In this document: in pieces, positions 15,877 through 24,443 of the stretch
How positions within the stretch are numbered: the first letter of the stretch is position 1
How the letters are laid out: the number at the start of each line of letters is the position of its first letter
Assembly (NCBI RefSeq): GCF_014199255.1
Contig: NZ_JACIJF010000021.1
Location: 1 to 40,503 of the forward strand
Reading direction: 5' to 3'
Length of the DNA: 40,503 bases
Source of the DNA: Sphingomonas xinjiangensis
GTDB taxonomy: Bacteria; Pseudomonadota; Alphaproteobacteria; Sphingomonadales; Sphingomonadaceae
Program-made: the position numbers and the translations under genes
Notes under the pieces: generated by a model
What the model saw: only the letters and a program-made list of their open reading frames with translations
Databases searched by the model: none
Told to the model about the DNA's origin: nothing

Positions 15877-16887
15877 ATGCGCAAAGACGACACATCGGCA
15901 TCACGTCGGCAAGTAATGGGCGCTATGGCTCTCGGCGTGGCTGGAAGTGCCGCGACCGCACAAGCGGCATCGGGTTCGGGTCAAGCGGCAGGAGCCGTTA
16001 CATCTGCTACGAAGCGCAATCCGGTAAACAAATATCCCAAGCCGCCCTTTCCGCGTCAGCCGCAGTCAGCCCCTGGTCTTGCCAGCGAGATGACGCCGCG
16101 CCCGGACCATGGCGAGAAGAGCTATCGCGGCTCGGGACGACTTGCTGGTCGGAAGGCGCTGATCACCGGCGGCGACAGCGGCATTGGACGTGCCGCAGCC
16201 ATTGCTTACGCTCGTGAAGGTGCAGATGTCGCGATCGGCTATCTCCCTGTAGAAGAATCGGACGCGCGCGAGGTAATTGCCCTGATCCGTGCAGAAGGTC
16301 GCAAGGCGGTTGCGGTTCCTGGCGACATTCGGACCGAGGCCTTTTGCCAGGAAATGGTGAGAAAGGCTGTTCGTGAACTCGGGGGCCTGGACATCCTCGT
16401 CAATAATGCGGGCCAACAGAAATCGGTCGACGCGCTTGCAGACGTCACTTCGGAGCAGTTCGACTCCACGTTCAAGACCAACGTCTACGCACCATTCTGG
16501 ATCACCAAGGCGGCACTGCCGCACCTGAGCGAAGGGTCGGCAATCATCATCACGGCGTCAGTGCAGGCGTACGATCCCGGTGCTTCGCTGTTCGACTACG
16601 CGCAGACGAAGGCAGCGAATGTCGCTTTCGCGAAATCCTTGGCAAAGCAGCTTGGCCCTAAAGGGATACGGGTGAATGCGGTTGCCCCAGGACCGTTCTG
16701 GACGCCGCTTCAGCCGAGCGGCGGCCAGCCCCAGGATAAACTGACCCAGTTCGGCGGAGATACGCCTTTAGGTCGACCGGGCCAGCCCGCGGAGATCGCG
16801 CCCCTGTACGTCACACTTGCGTCTGCGGAGACGAGTTACTCGAGTGGGCAGGTCTTCGGTGCGTCAGGTGGCACCGGAACGGATTGA
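15877..16887 (+). CDS. SDR oxidoreductase with a Tat-type leader
   Basis: Encodes 336 residues of the short-chain dehydrogenase/reductase family. The nucleotide-binding TGGDSGIG motif is near residue 95, NNAG (ILVNNAGQQ) near residue 175, and the catalytic Y-x-x-x-K (YAQTK) near residue 245. It belongs to the long stress-type SDRs (YdaD / general stress protein 39-like) with the extension QSAPGLASEMTPRPDHGE. The N-terminus has SRRQVMGAMALG and an AQA cleavage-like site, a twin-arginine leader unusual for a nucleotide-dependent SDR but seen in this group. GGAAC with a poor -10 (CGCT) lies at 15738-15762. The exact substrate is unknown. Confidence 0.85.
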   Translation: MRKDDTSASRRQVMGAMALGVAGSAATAQAASGSGQAAGAVTSATKRNPVNKYPKPPFPRQPQSAPGLASEMTPRPDHGEKSYRGSGRLAGRKALITGGDSGIGRAAAIAYAREGADVAIGYLPVEESDAREVIALIRAEGRKAVAVPGDIRTEAFCQEMVRKAVRELGGLDILVNNAGQQKSVDALADVTSEQFDSTFKTNVYAPFWITKAALPHLSEGSAIIITASVQAYDPGASLFDYAQTKAANVAFAKSLAKQLGPKGIRVNAVAPGPFWTPLQPSGGQPQDKLTQFGGDTPLGRPGQPAEIAPLYVTLASAETSYSSGQVFGASGGTGTD

Positions 16888-16960
16888 ACGCCCCCAAACG
16901 GGGCGGTGATTTGCAATTGTAAGACAGCGGACACCTCGCCCCGCGCCGGAATTGGCGTTG

Positions 16961-17013
16961 CAAATGTTCTGATTTCCGAGCGTGCGTATGTCGCCGTTTG
17001 CGCGACACCAGGG
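16961..17013 (+). repeat. Dispersed CGTATGTCGC element, copy A
   Basis: CTGATTTCCGAGCGTG is followed by CGTATGTCGC and GCGACA, which give a TGTCGC-(7)-GCGACA hairpin. It lies 74 bases after the stop of the SDR gene. Four similar elements occur at 23948, 29911, 33083 and 38891 in the same orientation. Confidence 0.7.
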
Positions 17014-17069
17014 TGAACGGATGACAGCTATCGGGCAAGGTGCTTTGCGGCATTGTCGGCTGAAGCTGG

Positions 17070-17291
17070 GTGCAAGGGCCGAAACAACGTTCCCGAAGGG
17101 AAGGCCGATCGAGACAGCAGGGGGGTAAGGCACGCGGCGTCCAGTTCGGCCGTCCGTCCAAGCTTACAGCCGACCAGATCGCACTGGACGAGCGATTGGT
17201 CGGCGAAGGGACATCAGTTCGGGAGGCGGCAAAGCTGCTGAAGTGCCATCACGCGACTCTCTATCGGGCACTTGCTGCGCGAGCGACCTAG
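17070..17291 (+). pseudogene. Serine resolvase, C-terminal HTH remnant
   Basis: The frame encodes GKARGVQFGRPSKLTADQ and GTSVREAAKLLKCHHATLYRAL. This is the hinge (ARGxxFGRPxKL) and the Hin-type DNA-binding helix-turn-helix of serine resolvases/invertases. The catalytic N-terminal domain (about 140 residues) is absent, and the sequence upstream of the hinge is not resolvase-like. The remnant marks former mobile DNA next to the SDR gene. Confidence 0.7.
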
Positions 17292-17389
17292 AGGGCAAAG
17301 GCTGGTGCAGACGTCTACGCGGGCGCGGCTTGTTCAGCGCCGCGCTCGCTTCCTGCTCGGTCTGATGCTCAATCGGGGAATGAGGGCCC

Positions 17390-18547
17390 CTAGTTCTTGG
17401 GAACCTTCTCCTTGCCCTTTCCGGGGTTGGAGGTGTTCACCAGTTCGGGCGAGCGCTGCGCAGAAAGCCGCTCCTCCTGCGCGTCGGTATCGATCCGCCT
17501 AGTACGCGTGAACGGCTGCAGCACCTGCCGTTCGCCGGTCTCGAGCGCGCGAACGATAGCCTCTAGCACCCGAACGTCAGCATAGCCTTCTTCAGCGTCG
17601 GGCTCAGGATCGCGGTCGTTGAGAATGCAATCGGAGAAGTATTTCATCTCACCGCCAAAATGGTCGGTGTTCTTGAAGCTCTCGTGACTCTGCTTGTCGC
17701 CGAGCGTAATGAACTGCTCCAGCGGCTTGCCATACATGAAGCCAGGATTGACCTCGACGCTGCCTTCCGTGCCGATTACCGTGTAGGTGTCGAGCGTGTT
17801 CCCATAGTAGGACAGCACGAACTGAGCGAGGCGATTGCCGGGAAAGCGCAACGTGACCGCCACCGTATCGTCGAAGTCACCAAGACCTGCTTCAGGATGG
17901 CGGGTGCCCACAGCCGAAACGACTTCGGTTGGCTCGTCGTTGAGAATGTAACGAGCGGCATTCAGCGGATACGGCCCCATGTCGAAAATTGGACCGGCCA
18001 GCACGCCGTTCTTTGCGCGGTGGTTCTCAGGATCGACCATCTGGGCAAACGTGGAGTTGAACGCGATCAGCTCGCCGAGCTTGCCCGAGCGGACGAGTTC
18101 GATCGTGGCCAGCGTCGCCGGCTCGAAATGGAGACGGTACGCCACCATCAACCTGGCACTGGACGCCTTCTCCGCCTCCATGATCGCGCGGCACTTCTCG
18201 CTCGAAATTTCCAGCGGCTTTTCGACGAGCACATGGATACCGGCCTCCAGCGCGGGGATGGCGAACTCGGCATGCCGCCAGTTCGGCGTGGCGAGATAGA
18301 TCGCGTCAATCTTGCCCGAGCTGAGAAGCTCACCGAACTGCTCATAGCCGTAGCAGTCGGTGATGCCATATTGCTCGCCGACGCCGAGTGCCTTCTCGGG
18401 ATCGCCGGTGACAAGCGCGGCGATCTCGGAATTACCGGTGTGCCTGACGCCAGGCAGCATCGCTTCCTGCGTGATGTCGCCCAACGCGACGAATGCGTAG
18501 CGGACCTTGCGATCGGACCCGAGCCCGAGGGTGGAAGCGATGCTCAT
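17390..18547 (-). CDS. Gfo/Idh/MocA-family oxidoreductase
   Basis: Encodes 385 residues from the ATG at 18547 (MSIASTLGLGSDRKVRYAFV), preceded by TGAGG; the open frame extends upstream but without support. The N-terminal Rossmann domain has the dinucleotide-binding strand VRYAFVALGDI, with an altered GxGxxG. Then come YLATPNWRHAEFA and the active-site EKPLE motif. The C-terminal domain has FDMGPYPLNAARYI, which holds the catalytic region of sugar-type dehydrogenases. It should be a cytoplasmic NAD(P)-dependent sugar or polyol oxidoreductase (glucose-fructose oxidoreductase-like). The tail is rich in Lys/Pro. It lies 40 bases downstream of the HAD gene in a probable operon. Confidence 0.87.
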   Translation of the reverse strand: MSIASTLGLGSDRKVRYAFVALGDITQEAMLPGVRHTGNSEIAALVTGDPEKALGVGEQYGITDCYGYEQFGELLSSGKIDAIYLATPNWRHAEFAIPALEAGIHVLVEKPLEISSEKCRAIMEAEKASSARLMVAYRLHFEPATLATIELVRSGKLGELIAFNSTFAQMVDPENHRAKNGVLAGPIFDMGPYPLNAARYILNDEPTEVVSAVGTRHPEAGLGDFDDTVAVTLRFPGNRLAQFVLSYYGNTLDTYTVIGTEGSVEVNPGFMYGKPLEQFITLGDKQSHESFKNTDHFGGEMKYFSDCILNDRDPEPDAEEGYADVRVLEAIVRALETGERQVLQPFTRTRRIDTDAQEERLSAQRSPELVNTSNPGKGKEKVPKN

Positions 18548-18587
18548 GATGACCTCACGTCTGGAATGATGCGCTGGAAAGCGCGGA

Positions 18588-19253
18588 TCAGCCGGCGAGT
18601 GGTGACTTGTCGTAATCCTGCAGCAGCGCCGCGACGTCGTCGTACAGCGCAATGGCGCCCGCCTGCTGCAACGCCTCGTCCGGGAACTTGCCGGAACGCA
18701 GCCCGATGGTGGCAATGCCGCACTTCTTCGCTGCCTCGATATCGTAAGGCGTGTCGCCCACCACGATCACTTCGTGCGCGGAGAGCGGCGCAATCTTCTT
18801 GAGCGCGGTCGCGAAGATGTCGGGTGCCGGCTTGGTGTTCTCGACGTCGTCGGCGCTGGTCGTCTCCAAAACGATGTCGCGGGCATCGAGCAGATCGAGA
18901 TAGTGGTCGAGCTCCGCCTTCGATGCCGAAGAGGCGAGCACCACCTGCTGCCCGGCTTGCTGCACCCGCTGAAGAAGTTCGCGCGCCATCGGAAACGGCT
19001 TCACCTGACCCAAGAACTTCGACTTGAACGCTTCGCCATGCGCCTCGCCGAGCTTCTCCAAGGCTTCCTCGTCCGTGCCCGGCAGCAGGGTGGGCACGAG
19101 CATGTCCGTGCCTTTGCCGATCTGGTCGTGGATGACCTGCCGGTCGAACTGGGCGCCGACCCCTGCGAACGCCTCCTTCCAGGCCGTGACGTGGTAATCG
19201 TTGCTGTCGACGAGCGTGCCGTCGATGTCGAACAGGACAGCCTTGATAGCCAT
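18588..19253 (-). CDS. HAD-superfamily phosphatase (phosphoglycolate/PGM-like)
   Basis: Encodes 221 residues from the ATG at 19253 (MAIKAVLFDIDGTLVDSNDYH). The four HAD motifs are visible: nucleophile DIDGT near residue 9, S/T motif VVLASSASK near residue 113, Lys in NTKPAPD near residue 146, and acidic VVGDTPYDIEAAK near residue 170. A helical cap lies between motifs 1 and 2, giving the beta-phosphoglucomutase/phosphoglycolate phosphatase subclass. The AAGGCATCTTTC leader suits the start, and the open frame further upstream is not protein-like. It is cytoplasmic and probably co-transcribed with the following oxidoreductase. The substrate is not known. Confidence 0.87.
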   Translation of the reverse strand: MAIKAVLFDIDGTLVDSNDYHVTAWKEAFAGVGAQFDRQVIHDQIGKGTDMLVPTLLPGTDEEALEKLGEAHGEAFKSKFLGQVKPFPMARELLQRVQQAGQQVVLASSASKAELDHYLDLLDARDIVLETTSADDVENTKPAPDIFATALKKIAPLSAHEVIVVGDTPYDIEAAKKCGIATIGLRSGKFPDEALQQAGAIALYDDVAALLQDYDKSPLAG

Positions 19254-19345
19254 GAAAGATGCCTTTCGGGGAAGGATAACGTATCGCTGGACGCGGCCCA
19301 TGCAGGTGGGCACCGTTGCCGCAGCCAACGAGCGCGCGACGATCG

Positions 19346-19561
19346 CTAGAGTTCCGCGGCTCGACCCTGATCGACCGCGTCGATCCGCACGGTGACGACG
19401 CGCAGACCTGAGTGGCTGACGGCGAATGTGGCACCGGCGAGGTCCATCTGCGACAGCGTCCAGCCACCGAAGATGTCGCCGCTTGCGTTGGCGTCGCGCG
19501 GCATCGCGACCGTGCGCAGATGGGCACCCCCGGGCGTCTGCGGAAACGTGTCGGCCATCAT
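19346..19561 (-). pseudogene. Truncated YciA-like acyl-CoA thioesterase
   Basis: Encodes 71 residues reading HLRTVAMPRDANASGDIFGG and then WTLSQMDLAGATFA. This is the N-terminal hotdog half with the conserved D-x-N-x-x-G-D-I-F-G-G active-site segment of YciA-type thioesterases (usual length about 130). After VVTVRIDAV the frame ends in unrelated residues (DQGRAAEL). The second half with the remaining fold is missing, so the protein is unlikely to be active. It is first in a minus-strand series with the HAD and oxidoreductase genes. Confidence 0.65.
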
Positions 19562-19682
19562 AGCTCTCCCGAAAGGGTTTAAGGCGGTTCAACGATCATT
19601 GGTCAGGAAAGTCGCCCTCGCACTGGGAAGCGATCTTCACCCACTGATCCACATCAAGCTTCTGAGATCTGTTGACTTCTGC

Positions 19683-19707
19683 GGAACGGCGGCGACAGCC
19701 GCCCGTT
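19683..19707 (+). promoter_or_regulatory. EcfG-type promoter before lactate dehydrogenase
   Basis: GGAAC (19683-19687), 16 bases, CGTT (19704-19707). This is the known consensus of the alphaproteobacterial general-stress sigma factor EcfG. It lies 83 bases before the ATG. Confidence 0.65.
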
Positions 19708-19789
19708 AGACTGGACCAGTGCAACAGCCCGACAGAATGTCTGGCGTCTGTGCGGGACCGCGCATCGCTCACCCCGAGGAAAACTCATC

Positions 19790-20716
19790 ATGCCATCATC
19801 TTCCCGAGTGGCGATCATCGGTGCCGGCAATGTCGGCGCCACTGCCGCTTACGCACTCATGCTGCGTGGCCTGTTCGCCGAAATCGTGATCATCGACAGG
19901 GATGCCGATCGGGCTGCTGCGGAGGCGACCGACATCGCCGACGCCAATGCCGTCGCGCGGCCGGCCCGGATCTGGGCGGGCGACTATTCTGACGTCAAGG
20001 ATGCCGACGTCCTCGTCCTCACCGCCGGTGCTGCCACCCATGGCGACGAGACCCGCACATCCATCGCTGCCAAGAGCGCCGCGATCGTACGGGGCTGCGT
20101 GCAGGAAGCGATGGGTGCGGGCTTCGACGGCGTTCTCGTCGTCTCATCCAACCCGGTCGACGCCATGGTGCAGGTGGCGCAGGCGACCTCGGGGCTTCCG
20201 CCGGAGCGCGTGATCGGCACCGGCACCCTCCTCGACAGCAATCGCTTCAGAAAGCGTGTCGCGGATCAGCTTTCCGTTGCGCCAGGAGCAGTTGAAGCAC
20301 TGGTGCTGGGTGAGCATGGCGACAGCGAGGTCGTGGCGTATTCCACCGTGCGGATCGGGGGCGTCGCTCTCGACGCGTTTCTGGGTGAGCAGGCGTTCAA
20401 CCGGCTTGAAATCGCCCACGACGTGATGCGCGCCGGCTACACGATCAATCACGGCAAGGGCTATACGTCGTTCGGCGTTGCAAGTGCCATTGTGCGCATC
20501 TGTGAGGCGATCCATCGCGATGAGCGTGTGGTGCTGCCGGTCGCGACACGCCTCAGCGGTCAGTTCGGGATCGACGACCTTTATCTGAGCTTGCCATGCC
20601 TCATCGGCGCAGCCGGGGTTCTACGTGTGCTGATCCCCGACCTTTCGGCTGACGAGCGTGCCGCTCTCCTGGCGTCGGCAGACGCTTTGCGGGAGACGCT
20701 GGCGGATCTTGAATGA
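19790..20716 (+). CDS. ldh: L-lactate dehydrogenase
   Basis: Encodes 308 residues. The NAD-binding motif is VAIIGAGNVGATAAYAL at the N-terminus. The substrate and catalytic features of the LDH/MDH family follow: VSSNPVDAM, the GTGTLLDSNRFR arginine/aspartate segment, and the catalytic LGEHGDS histidine near residue 175. GTGTxLDSxR favours L-lactate over malate dehydrogenase, interconverting pyruvate and lactate in the cytoplasm. Length and motif order are normal. An EcfG-like promoter is upstream and a CCGTAC palindrome is just downstream of the stop. Confidence 0.9.
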   Translation: MPSSSRVAIIGAGNVGATAAYALMLRGLFAEIVIIDRDADRAAAEATDIADANAVARPARIWAGDYSDVKDADVLVLTAGAATHGDETRTSIAAKSAAIVRGCVQEAMGAGFDGVLVVSSNPVDAMVQVAQATSGLPPERVIGTGTLLDSNRFRKRVADQLSVAPGAVEALVLGEHGDSEVVAYSTVRIGGVALDAFLGEQAFNRLEIAHDVMRAGYTINHGKGYTSFGVASAIVRICEAIHRDERVVLPVATRLSGQFGIDDLYLSLPCLIGAAGVLRVLIPDLSADERAALLASADALRETLADLE

Positions 20717-20725
20717 CACCGTCGT

Positions 20726-20744
20726 GCCGTACCTAACGTACGGC
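20726..20744. repeat. Inverted repeat GCCGTAC-CTAAC-GTACGGC
   Basis: Perfect 7-bp arms around 5 bases, directly after the lactate dehydrogenase stop and 24 bases before the next ATG. The same CCGTAC...GTACGG arms recur with a 6-base spacer at 35658-35675 upstream of the ferritin-like gene. It may be an operator or a hairpin. Confidence 0.5.
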
Positions 20745-20768
20745 CTAACCGCCTCGGAGTGGTAGACG

Positions 20769-21671
20769 ATGTACCCTTGCGATCCTGCGCGTAAAGGCGC
20801 CTCACACTTCAGCGAGGGAGCGGTCTCGAGCGAACGCTCGGTGGAGTACGCCTTGACGCGCGATCCACCCATAGACGCCTCGTTTCCCGCCGAGACGCTT
20901 GCCCAGGCGATCCCCAGCGGTGGGGTCAATCTCAACGCCCTTCTTTACACCGCAGCGGGCGCAGGACGTCATCCGACTGTCCTGCTGTTGCATGGTCTTC
21001 CGGGCAATGAGCAGAATGTTGATCTGGCCCAGTCGATGCGGCGGGCCGGCTGGAACGTGCTGACGTGTCACTATCGTGGTTCTTGGGGCAGCCCGGGCGC
21101 ATTCTCGTTCGCTCACTGCATCGAGGACGCCGAAGCAACATTCGACTGGCTGCGCCGCGAAGGGGCAATAGCCGGGTCGCGGATCGATCCGGAAGCGTTG
21201 GTTGTGATCGGCCACAGCATGGGTGGCTTCATCGCAGGCCATGTCGCCGCCCGTTACCGAAGCATAAGAGCAGCGGCACTCATTTCCGCAGCCGACCTCG
21301 GGAGCGCTTTCGGAGACCTGCCGAACAATCGCGCGGTTGCCGTAATGGATGATAATGTCGGCACCAGCATGGGACTCCACATCCTGTCGGGCACATCCCC
21401 TCAGGCGCTCGCTGCGGAAGTAGCGTCGAACGCGGACCGGTGGCGACTACCCAACTTCGCGGGTGACCTTGCAGGCCGCCCCTTGCTGCTATGCACCTCG
21501 GACGATGGATTCACGTCGGGCAGCGATGCGTTGGTCAGCGCTATCGGCGCGGCCGGGAAGGTGTCTCAGGCACATTTCACGACAGACCATAGCTACTCGG
21601 ATCACAGGATTTCCCTGCAGCGCGAAGTGCTGCGGTGGCTGCGGGAGATCCAAAATTATCTCTGCGTTTGA
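20769..21671 (+). CDS. Alpha/beta hydrolase
   Basis: Encodes 300 residues of the alpha/beta hydrolase fold. The oxyanion segment LLLHGLPGNEQN lies near residue 76, and the nucleophile elbow G-H-S-M-G-G near residue 150. A later strand with DDG and the C-terminal His in DHSYSDHR could supply the acid and base. The closest general type is the dienelactone-hydrolase/acyl-aminoacyl-peptidase-like esterases (inference). The first 35 residues are not hydrophobic enough for a clear signal peptide. The gene follows ldh by 52 bases with GGAG upstream of its start, so it may share the ldh transcript. Confidence 0.8.
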   Translation: MYPCDPARKGASHFSEGAVSSERSVEYALTRDPPIDASFPAETLAQAIPSGGVNLNALLYTAAGAGRHPTVLLLHGLPGNEQNVDLAQSMRRAGWNVLTCHYRGSWGSPGAFSFAHCIEDAEATFDWLRREGAIAGSRIDPEALVVIGHSMGGFIAGHVAARYRSIRAAALISAADLGSAFGDLPNNRAVAVMDDNVGTSMGLHILSGTSPQALAAEVASNADRWRLPNFAGDLAGRPLLLCTSDDGFTSGSDALVSAIGAAGKVSQAHFTTDHSYSDHRISLQREVLRWLREIQNYLCV

Positions 21672-21747
21672 ATGCTGAGTACCCCCGTTCAGGACTCGAA
21701 CCGTCATTGGATCGTTTCCTTCGTTCAACTCGAAAGGTCTTCCCGAA

Positions 21748-22533
21748 ATGCAGTTTTCAGGAAAGGTCGCGCTCGTGACCGGTGGCGGCTCCGGCATTGG
21801 CAAGGCAACCGCGCAACGCCTCGCGGCCGAGGGGTGCGCCGTGGGCGTGCTTACCCATGACCGGGATGAGGCGGAGACTGCAGTGAACGAAATAGCCGCG
21901 GCAGGTGGCCAGGCACTGGCCCTGGTGGCAGACGTATCGAGCGAAGATCAGATGAAAGGCGCCGTAGCCGATCTGGTGCGCGAATACGACCGGCTCGACT
22001 ATCTGTTCGTCAATGCCGGCATCAATGGCGTCTGGGCGCCCATCGATGAGATCGAGCCGGATGAATGGGATCGCACCATCAACACCAATCTACGCGGCAC
22101 GTACCTCACGCTTCACTACGGTGTCCCACACCTCAAGCGTGCAGGCGGCGGCGCTGTGGTGATCACCGCTTCGGTGAACGGAACCCGGATCTTCTCCAAT
22201 CCCGGGGCGACGGCATATAGCGCCACCAAGGCAGCGCAGGTTGCTATGACCCAGATGCTGGCGCTCGAACTGGCCAAGTTCAAGATTCGCGTGAACGTGG
22301 TCTGCCCGGGTAAGATCGAGACCGGCATCGAAGAAAGCACCACGCACCGCGACGAAGCGGTCGCCGGAGAGCCGGTGGAGTATCCGGAAGGCAAGGTGCC
22401 TTTGACCAGAGGTGAAGCGGGCACGGCGGACGTAGTGGCCGACCTGGTGCTGTTCCTGCTCTCGGATCGCGCCAAGCACATCACCGGGACCCCGGTCTGG
22501 ATCGATGGCGCAGAATCGCTGCTTGTCGGGTAG
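21748..22533 (+). CDS. SDR-family oxidoreductase
   Basis: Encodes 261 residues, the classical SDR length. The cofactor motif VTGGGSGIGKA is at the N-terminus, FVNAGING corresponds to the NAG motif, a Ser in ITASVNG is the catalytic serine, and YSATKAA is the catalytic Y-x-x-x-K. It ends with the typical C-terminal GTPVWIDGAESLLVG. It is a cytoplasmic NAD(P)-dependent dehydrogenase of unknown substrate. The AAAGG leader lies before the ATG. Neighbouring esterase, SDR and ferritin-fold genes suggest a common catabolic or stress role, but no pathway can be named. Confidence 0.87.
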   Translation: MQFSGKVALVTGGGSGIGKATAQRLAAEGCAVGVLTHDRDEAETAVNEIAAAGGQALALVADVSSEDQMKGAVADLVREYDRLDYLFVNAGINGVWAPIDEIEPDEWDRTINTNLRGTYLTLHYGVPHLKRAGGGAVVITASVNGTRIFSNPGATAYSATKAAQVAMTQMLALELAKFKIRVNVVCPGKIETGIEESTTHRDEAVAGEPVEYPEGKVPLTRGEAGTADVVADLVLFLLSDRAKHITGTPVWIDGAESLLVG

Positions 22534-22652
22534 CCGCCGAGCATGGCGTACCACGGCACCCAGCGACTGAATGGTAGGAGCGCGGCTACGGCGTTTAGGA
22601 AGGCCACGCTGGAGGCTCGCCAGCGCTGTATGGCGCAGTTAGGTGACACGCC

Positions 22653-23888
22653 ATGAACTCTACCGCCAACGAACCTGAGATCGTCGTCGGATCGCGCGAA
22701 CAACTCCTGCACCTGTTGGCCGAAGCCGCCGAGGTCGAGCACACGCTGATGTGCAGCTACCTTTATGCCGCGTTCAGCCTCAGGCGCCGCGGGGAGCCTG
22801 GTGTCTCGGAGGAGCACGGCGAAGCGCTTGAGCGGTGGCGAGCGGCCATCATCGACGTCGCTGTCGAGGAGATGGGGCACCTCGTCATCGTGGCCAACCT
22901 GACGGTTGCGGTTGGCGGCCGCCCCCATTTCGGGCGACCTGCCTTCCCTGTCTCCCCCGGCTATTTTCCCTCAGGCGTCTCCGTGCGATTGACTGGGTTC
23001 AGCCCCGAGACGCTCGACCACTTCATCTTTCTGGAACGGCCGCAAGGGGTGGAGGACGAGGACGGGGCTTCGTTCGCGCAAGAAGATTATGTGCGCGAAC
23101 AAGCCACGCCGGGTCTCATGCCCAGCGCGCAGGACTATGCCACCATCGGCCACTTGTACGATGCGATCCGGGTAAACCTCGAGGCGCTCGAGCAAGAGAT
23201 CGGGCAAGACGCTCTGTTCCTCGGTGACCCCGGAAGCCAGGTCGGGCCTGAGGTGATCGATCTCGAGGGCGTGCAGCCTATCACCAGCCTGGCCGATGCG
23301 AACCTCGCCATCGACGTCGTTGTCGAGCAGGGCGAGGGCTCGTCGGTCGATCGCGACGATTCCCACTACCACAGCTTCGTGTCGATCCGTGACGAATACA
23401 GCCGGCTGACCCAGGCTGATCCGGCCTTCGTGGCCGCTTGGCCCGTTGCGGACAGCCCGGTCCTGCGCCAGCCCGCCGAGCCGGAAGGCCGGGTGTTCAT
23501 AAGCCACCCGGACGCGGCACGGCTGCTCGACTTCGCCTGCGCTACCTATGGTCTGCTGCTACGGTGCCTCGTTCAAAGCTTCGGACGTGAAGGGCGGGAA
23601 CGGGAGGCTGAGCAGAAGGCGCTCATGTCCGCAGCAATCGACCTGATGCACGCATTGGGGGACGCATCGACCCGGCTGGCCCGATTGCCGGCAGCGGCGG
23701 CTAGTGCCGACGTTCATGCGGGGATGAGCTTTACAATGCTGCGCGGCGTGGAACCGCTGCTGGGCGGTGCCATTGAACGAGCGCTTCTTAATGAACGGTC
23801 GTCGGCGTTAGTCGGAGCCAATGCCCTGATCGGCGATCATGCAAAAGCCGCGATCGCGCGCGCCGCCGCGACGCTATCCTGCTTCTAG
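22653..23888 (+). CDS. VioB-like ferritin-fold protein
   Basis: Encodes 411 residues. The N-terminal 150 residues have two ferritin-like helix motifs, EVEHTLMCSYLYAAFSLR and VAVEEMGHLVIVANL, that is E...E and E-E-M-x-H metal-ligand patterns. This is the Ferritin-like domain (PF12902 type) best known from the iminophenyl-pyruvate dimer synthase VioB. VioB itself is about 1000 residues; here only the ferritin-like part plus a C-terminal helical segment remains. No violacein or indolocarbazole genes lie nearby, so the role is unknown. The ATG has AGGTGACACGCC before it. It should be cytoplasmic. Confidence 0.75.
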   Translation: MNSTANEPEIVVGSREQLLHLLAEAAEVEHTLMCSYLYAAFSLRRRGEPGVSEEHGEALERWRAAIIDVAVEEMGHLVIVANLTVAVGGRPHFGRPAFPVSPGYFPSGVSVRLTGFSPETLDHFIFLERPQGVEDEDGASFAQEDYVREQATPGLMPSAQDYATIGHLYDAIRVNLEALEQEIGQDALFLGDPGSQVGPEVIDLEGVQPITSLADANLAIDVVVEQGEGSSVDRDDSHYHSFVSIRDEYSRLTQADPAFVAAWPVADSPVLRQPAEPEGRVFISHPDAARLLDFACATYGLLLRCLVQSFGREGREREAEQKALMSAAIDLMHALGDASTRLARLPAAAASADVHAGMSFTMLRGVEPLLGGAIERALLNERSSALVGANALIGDHAKAAIARAAATLSCF

Positions 23889-23947
23889 GGGCGGAATGTC
23901 GGGCTGTAGCAGCTACAGGGTCAAGCCGGCTTCTCAGCCTCGTCGCA

Positions 23948-23997
23948 GAAATGCTGACTTTCGAACGTCGCGTATGGCGCGCCTTTTGCGACAGCGG
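23948..23997 (+). repeat. Dispersed CGTATGTCGC element, copy B
   Basis: GCTGACTTTCGAACGTCG, then CGTATGGCGC, then TTTTGCGACA. This copy is closest to the apparent consensus in its left half. It lies 60 bases after the stop of the VioB-like gene, in a 263-base gap with no gene. Confidence 0.7.
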
Positions 23998-24151
23998 AGC
24001 GGCAGTCGCGGCTGGATGGAAGTCGCAGGCGACGCGCCGTCCGCATGCAGTTGACGGCGCAATCCGACGCTCCGGAGCGGCGGGTAGGCCCGAGAGCATC
24101 TAAAGATACGTGGATTCCATCAGGGACGCGGAACGGCAGAGCGATCTTTGA

Positions 24152-24352
24152 TCAGCTCTCGGCTGCCTCGTTCGCCCTAAAGCGGTCGGCGATCGCCGCG
24201 TTGAGCTGCTTCTTGATAGAGGAGCCGGCCAGATGCTGCTCAATTCCGTGATACCCTTCGGTCTTAAGGGTGCGGCGGATCTCTTCGAGGTTTCGGCAGC
24301 TGCTCTGTCGAGCGAGCTCTAGTGCGCGCTCAAGGGTGCTTTTGTCGTTCAT
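24152..24352 (-). CDS. Small helical hypothetical protein
   Basis: Encodes 66 residues starting MNDKSTLERALELARQSS. It is predicted mostly helical and contains RNLEEIRRTLKTEGYHGI, a layout like small DNA- or protein-binding helical bundles. No signal, membrane segment or cysteine pattern is seen. I do not recognise a named family. The start is reasonable: an AGGAG lies 13 bases upstream within a CTCCTG-C-CAGGAG palindrome (24366-24378). It probably forms its own transcript, divergent from the small plus-strand gene. Confidence 0.65.
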   Translation of the reverse strand: MNDKSTLERALELARQSSCRNLEEIRRTLKTEGYHGIEQHLAGSSIKKQLNAAIADRFRANEAAES

Positions 24353-24443
24353 CGCGTTTTGATAACTCCTGCCAGGAGAACTCGCTAGGCTGTAGATCGG
24401 CTTCCCCGATCGAGACCTGATATCACGCGTACGGGGTGTTTAC

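Noticed and set aside
17660..18802. 380-codon plus-strand frame
   Set aside because: It lies antisense to the well-supported Gfo/Idh/MocA and HAD genes and has Arg-rich shadow composition.
18544..19527. 327-codon minus-strand frame overlapping the HAD gene
   Set aside because: Out-of-frame shadow with low-complexity Arg/Gly content; the HAD motifs lie in the other frame.
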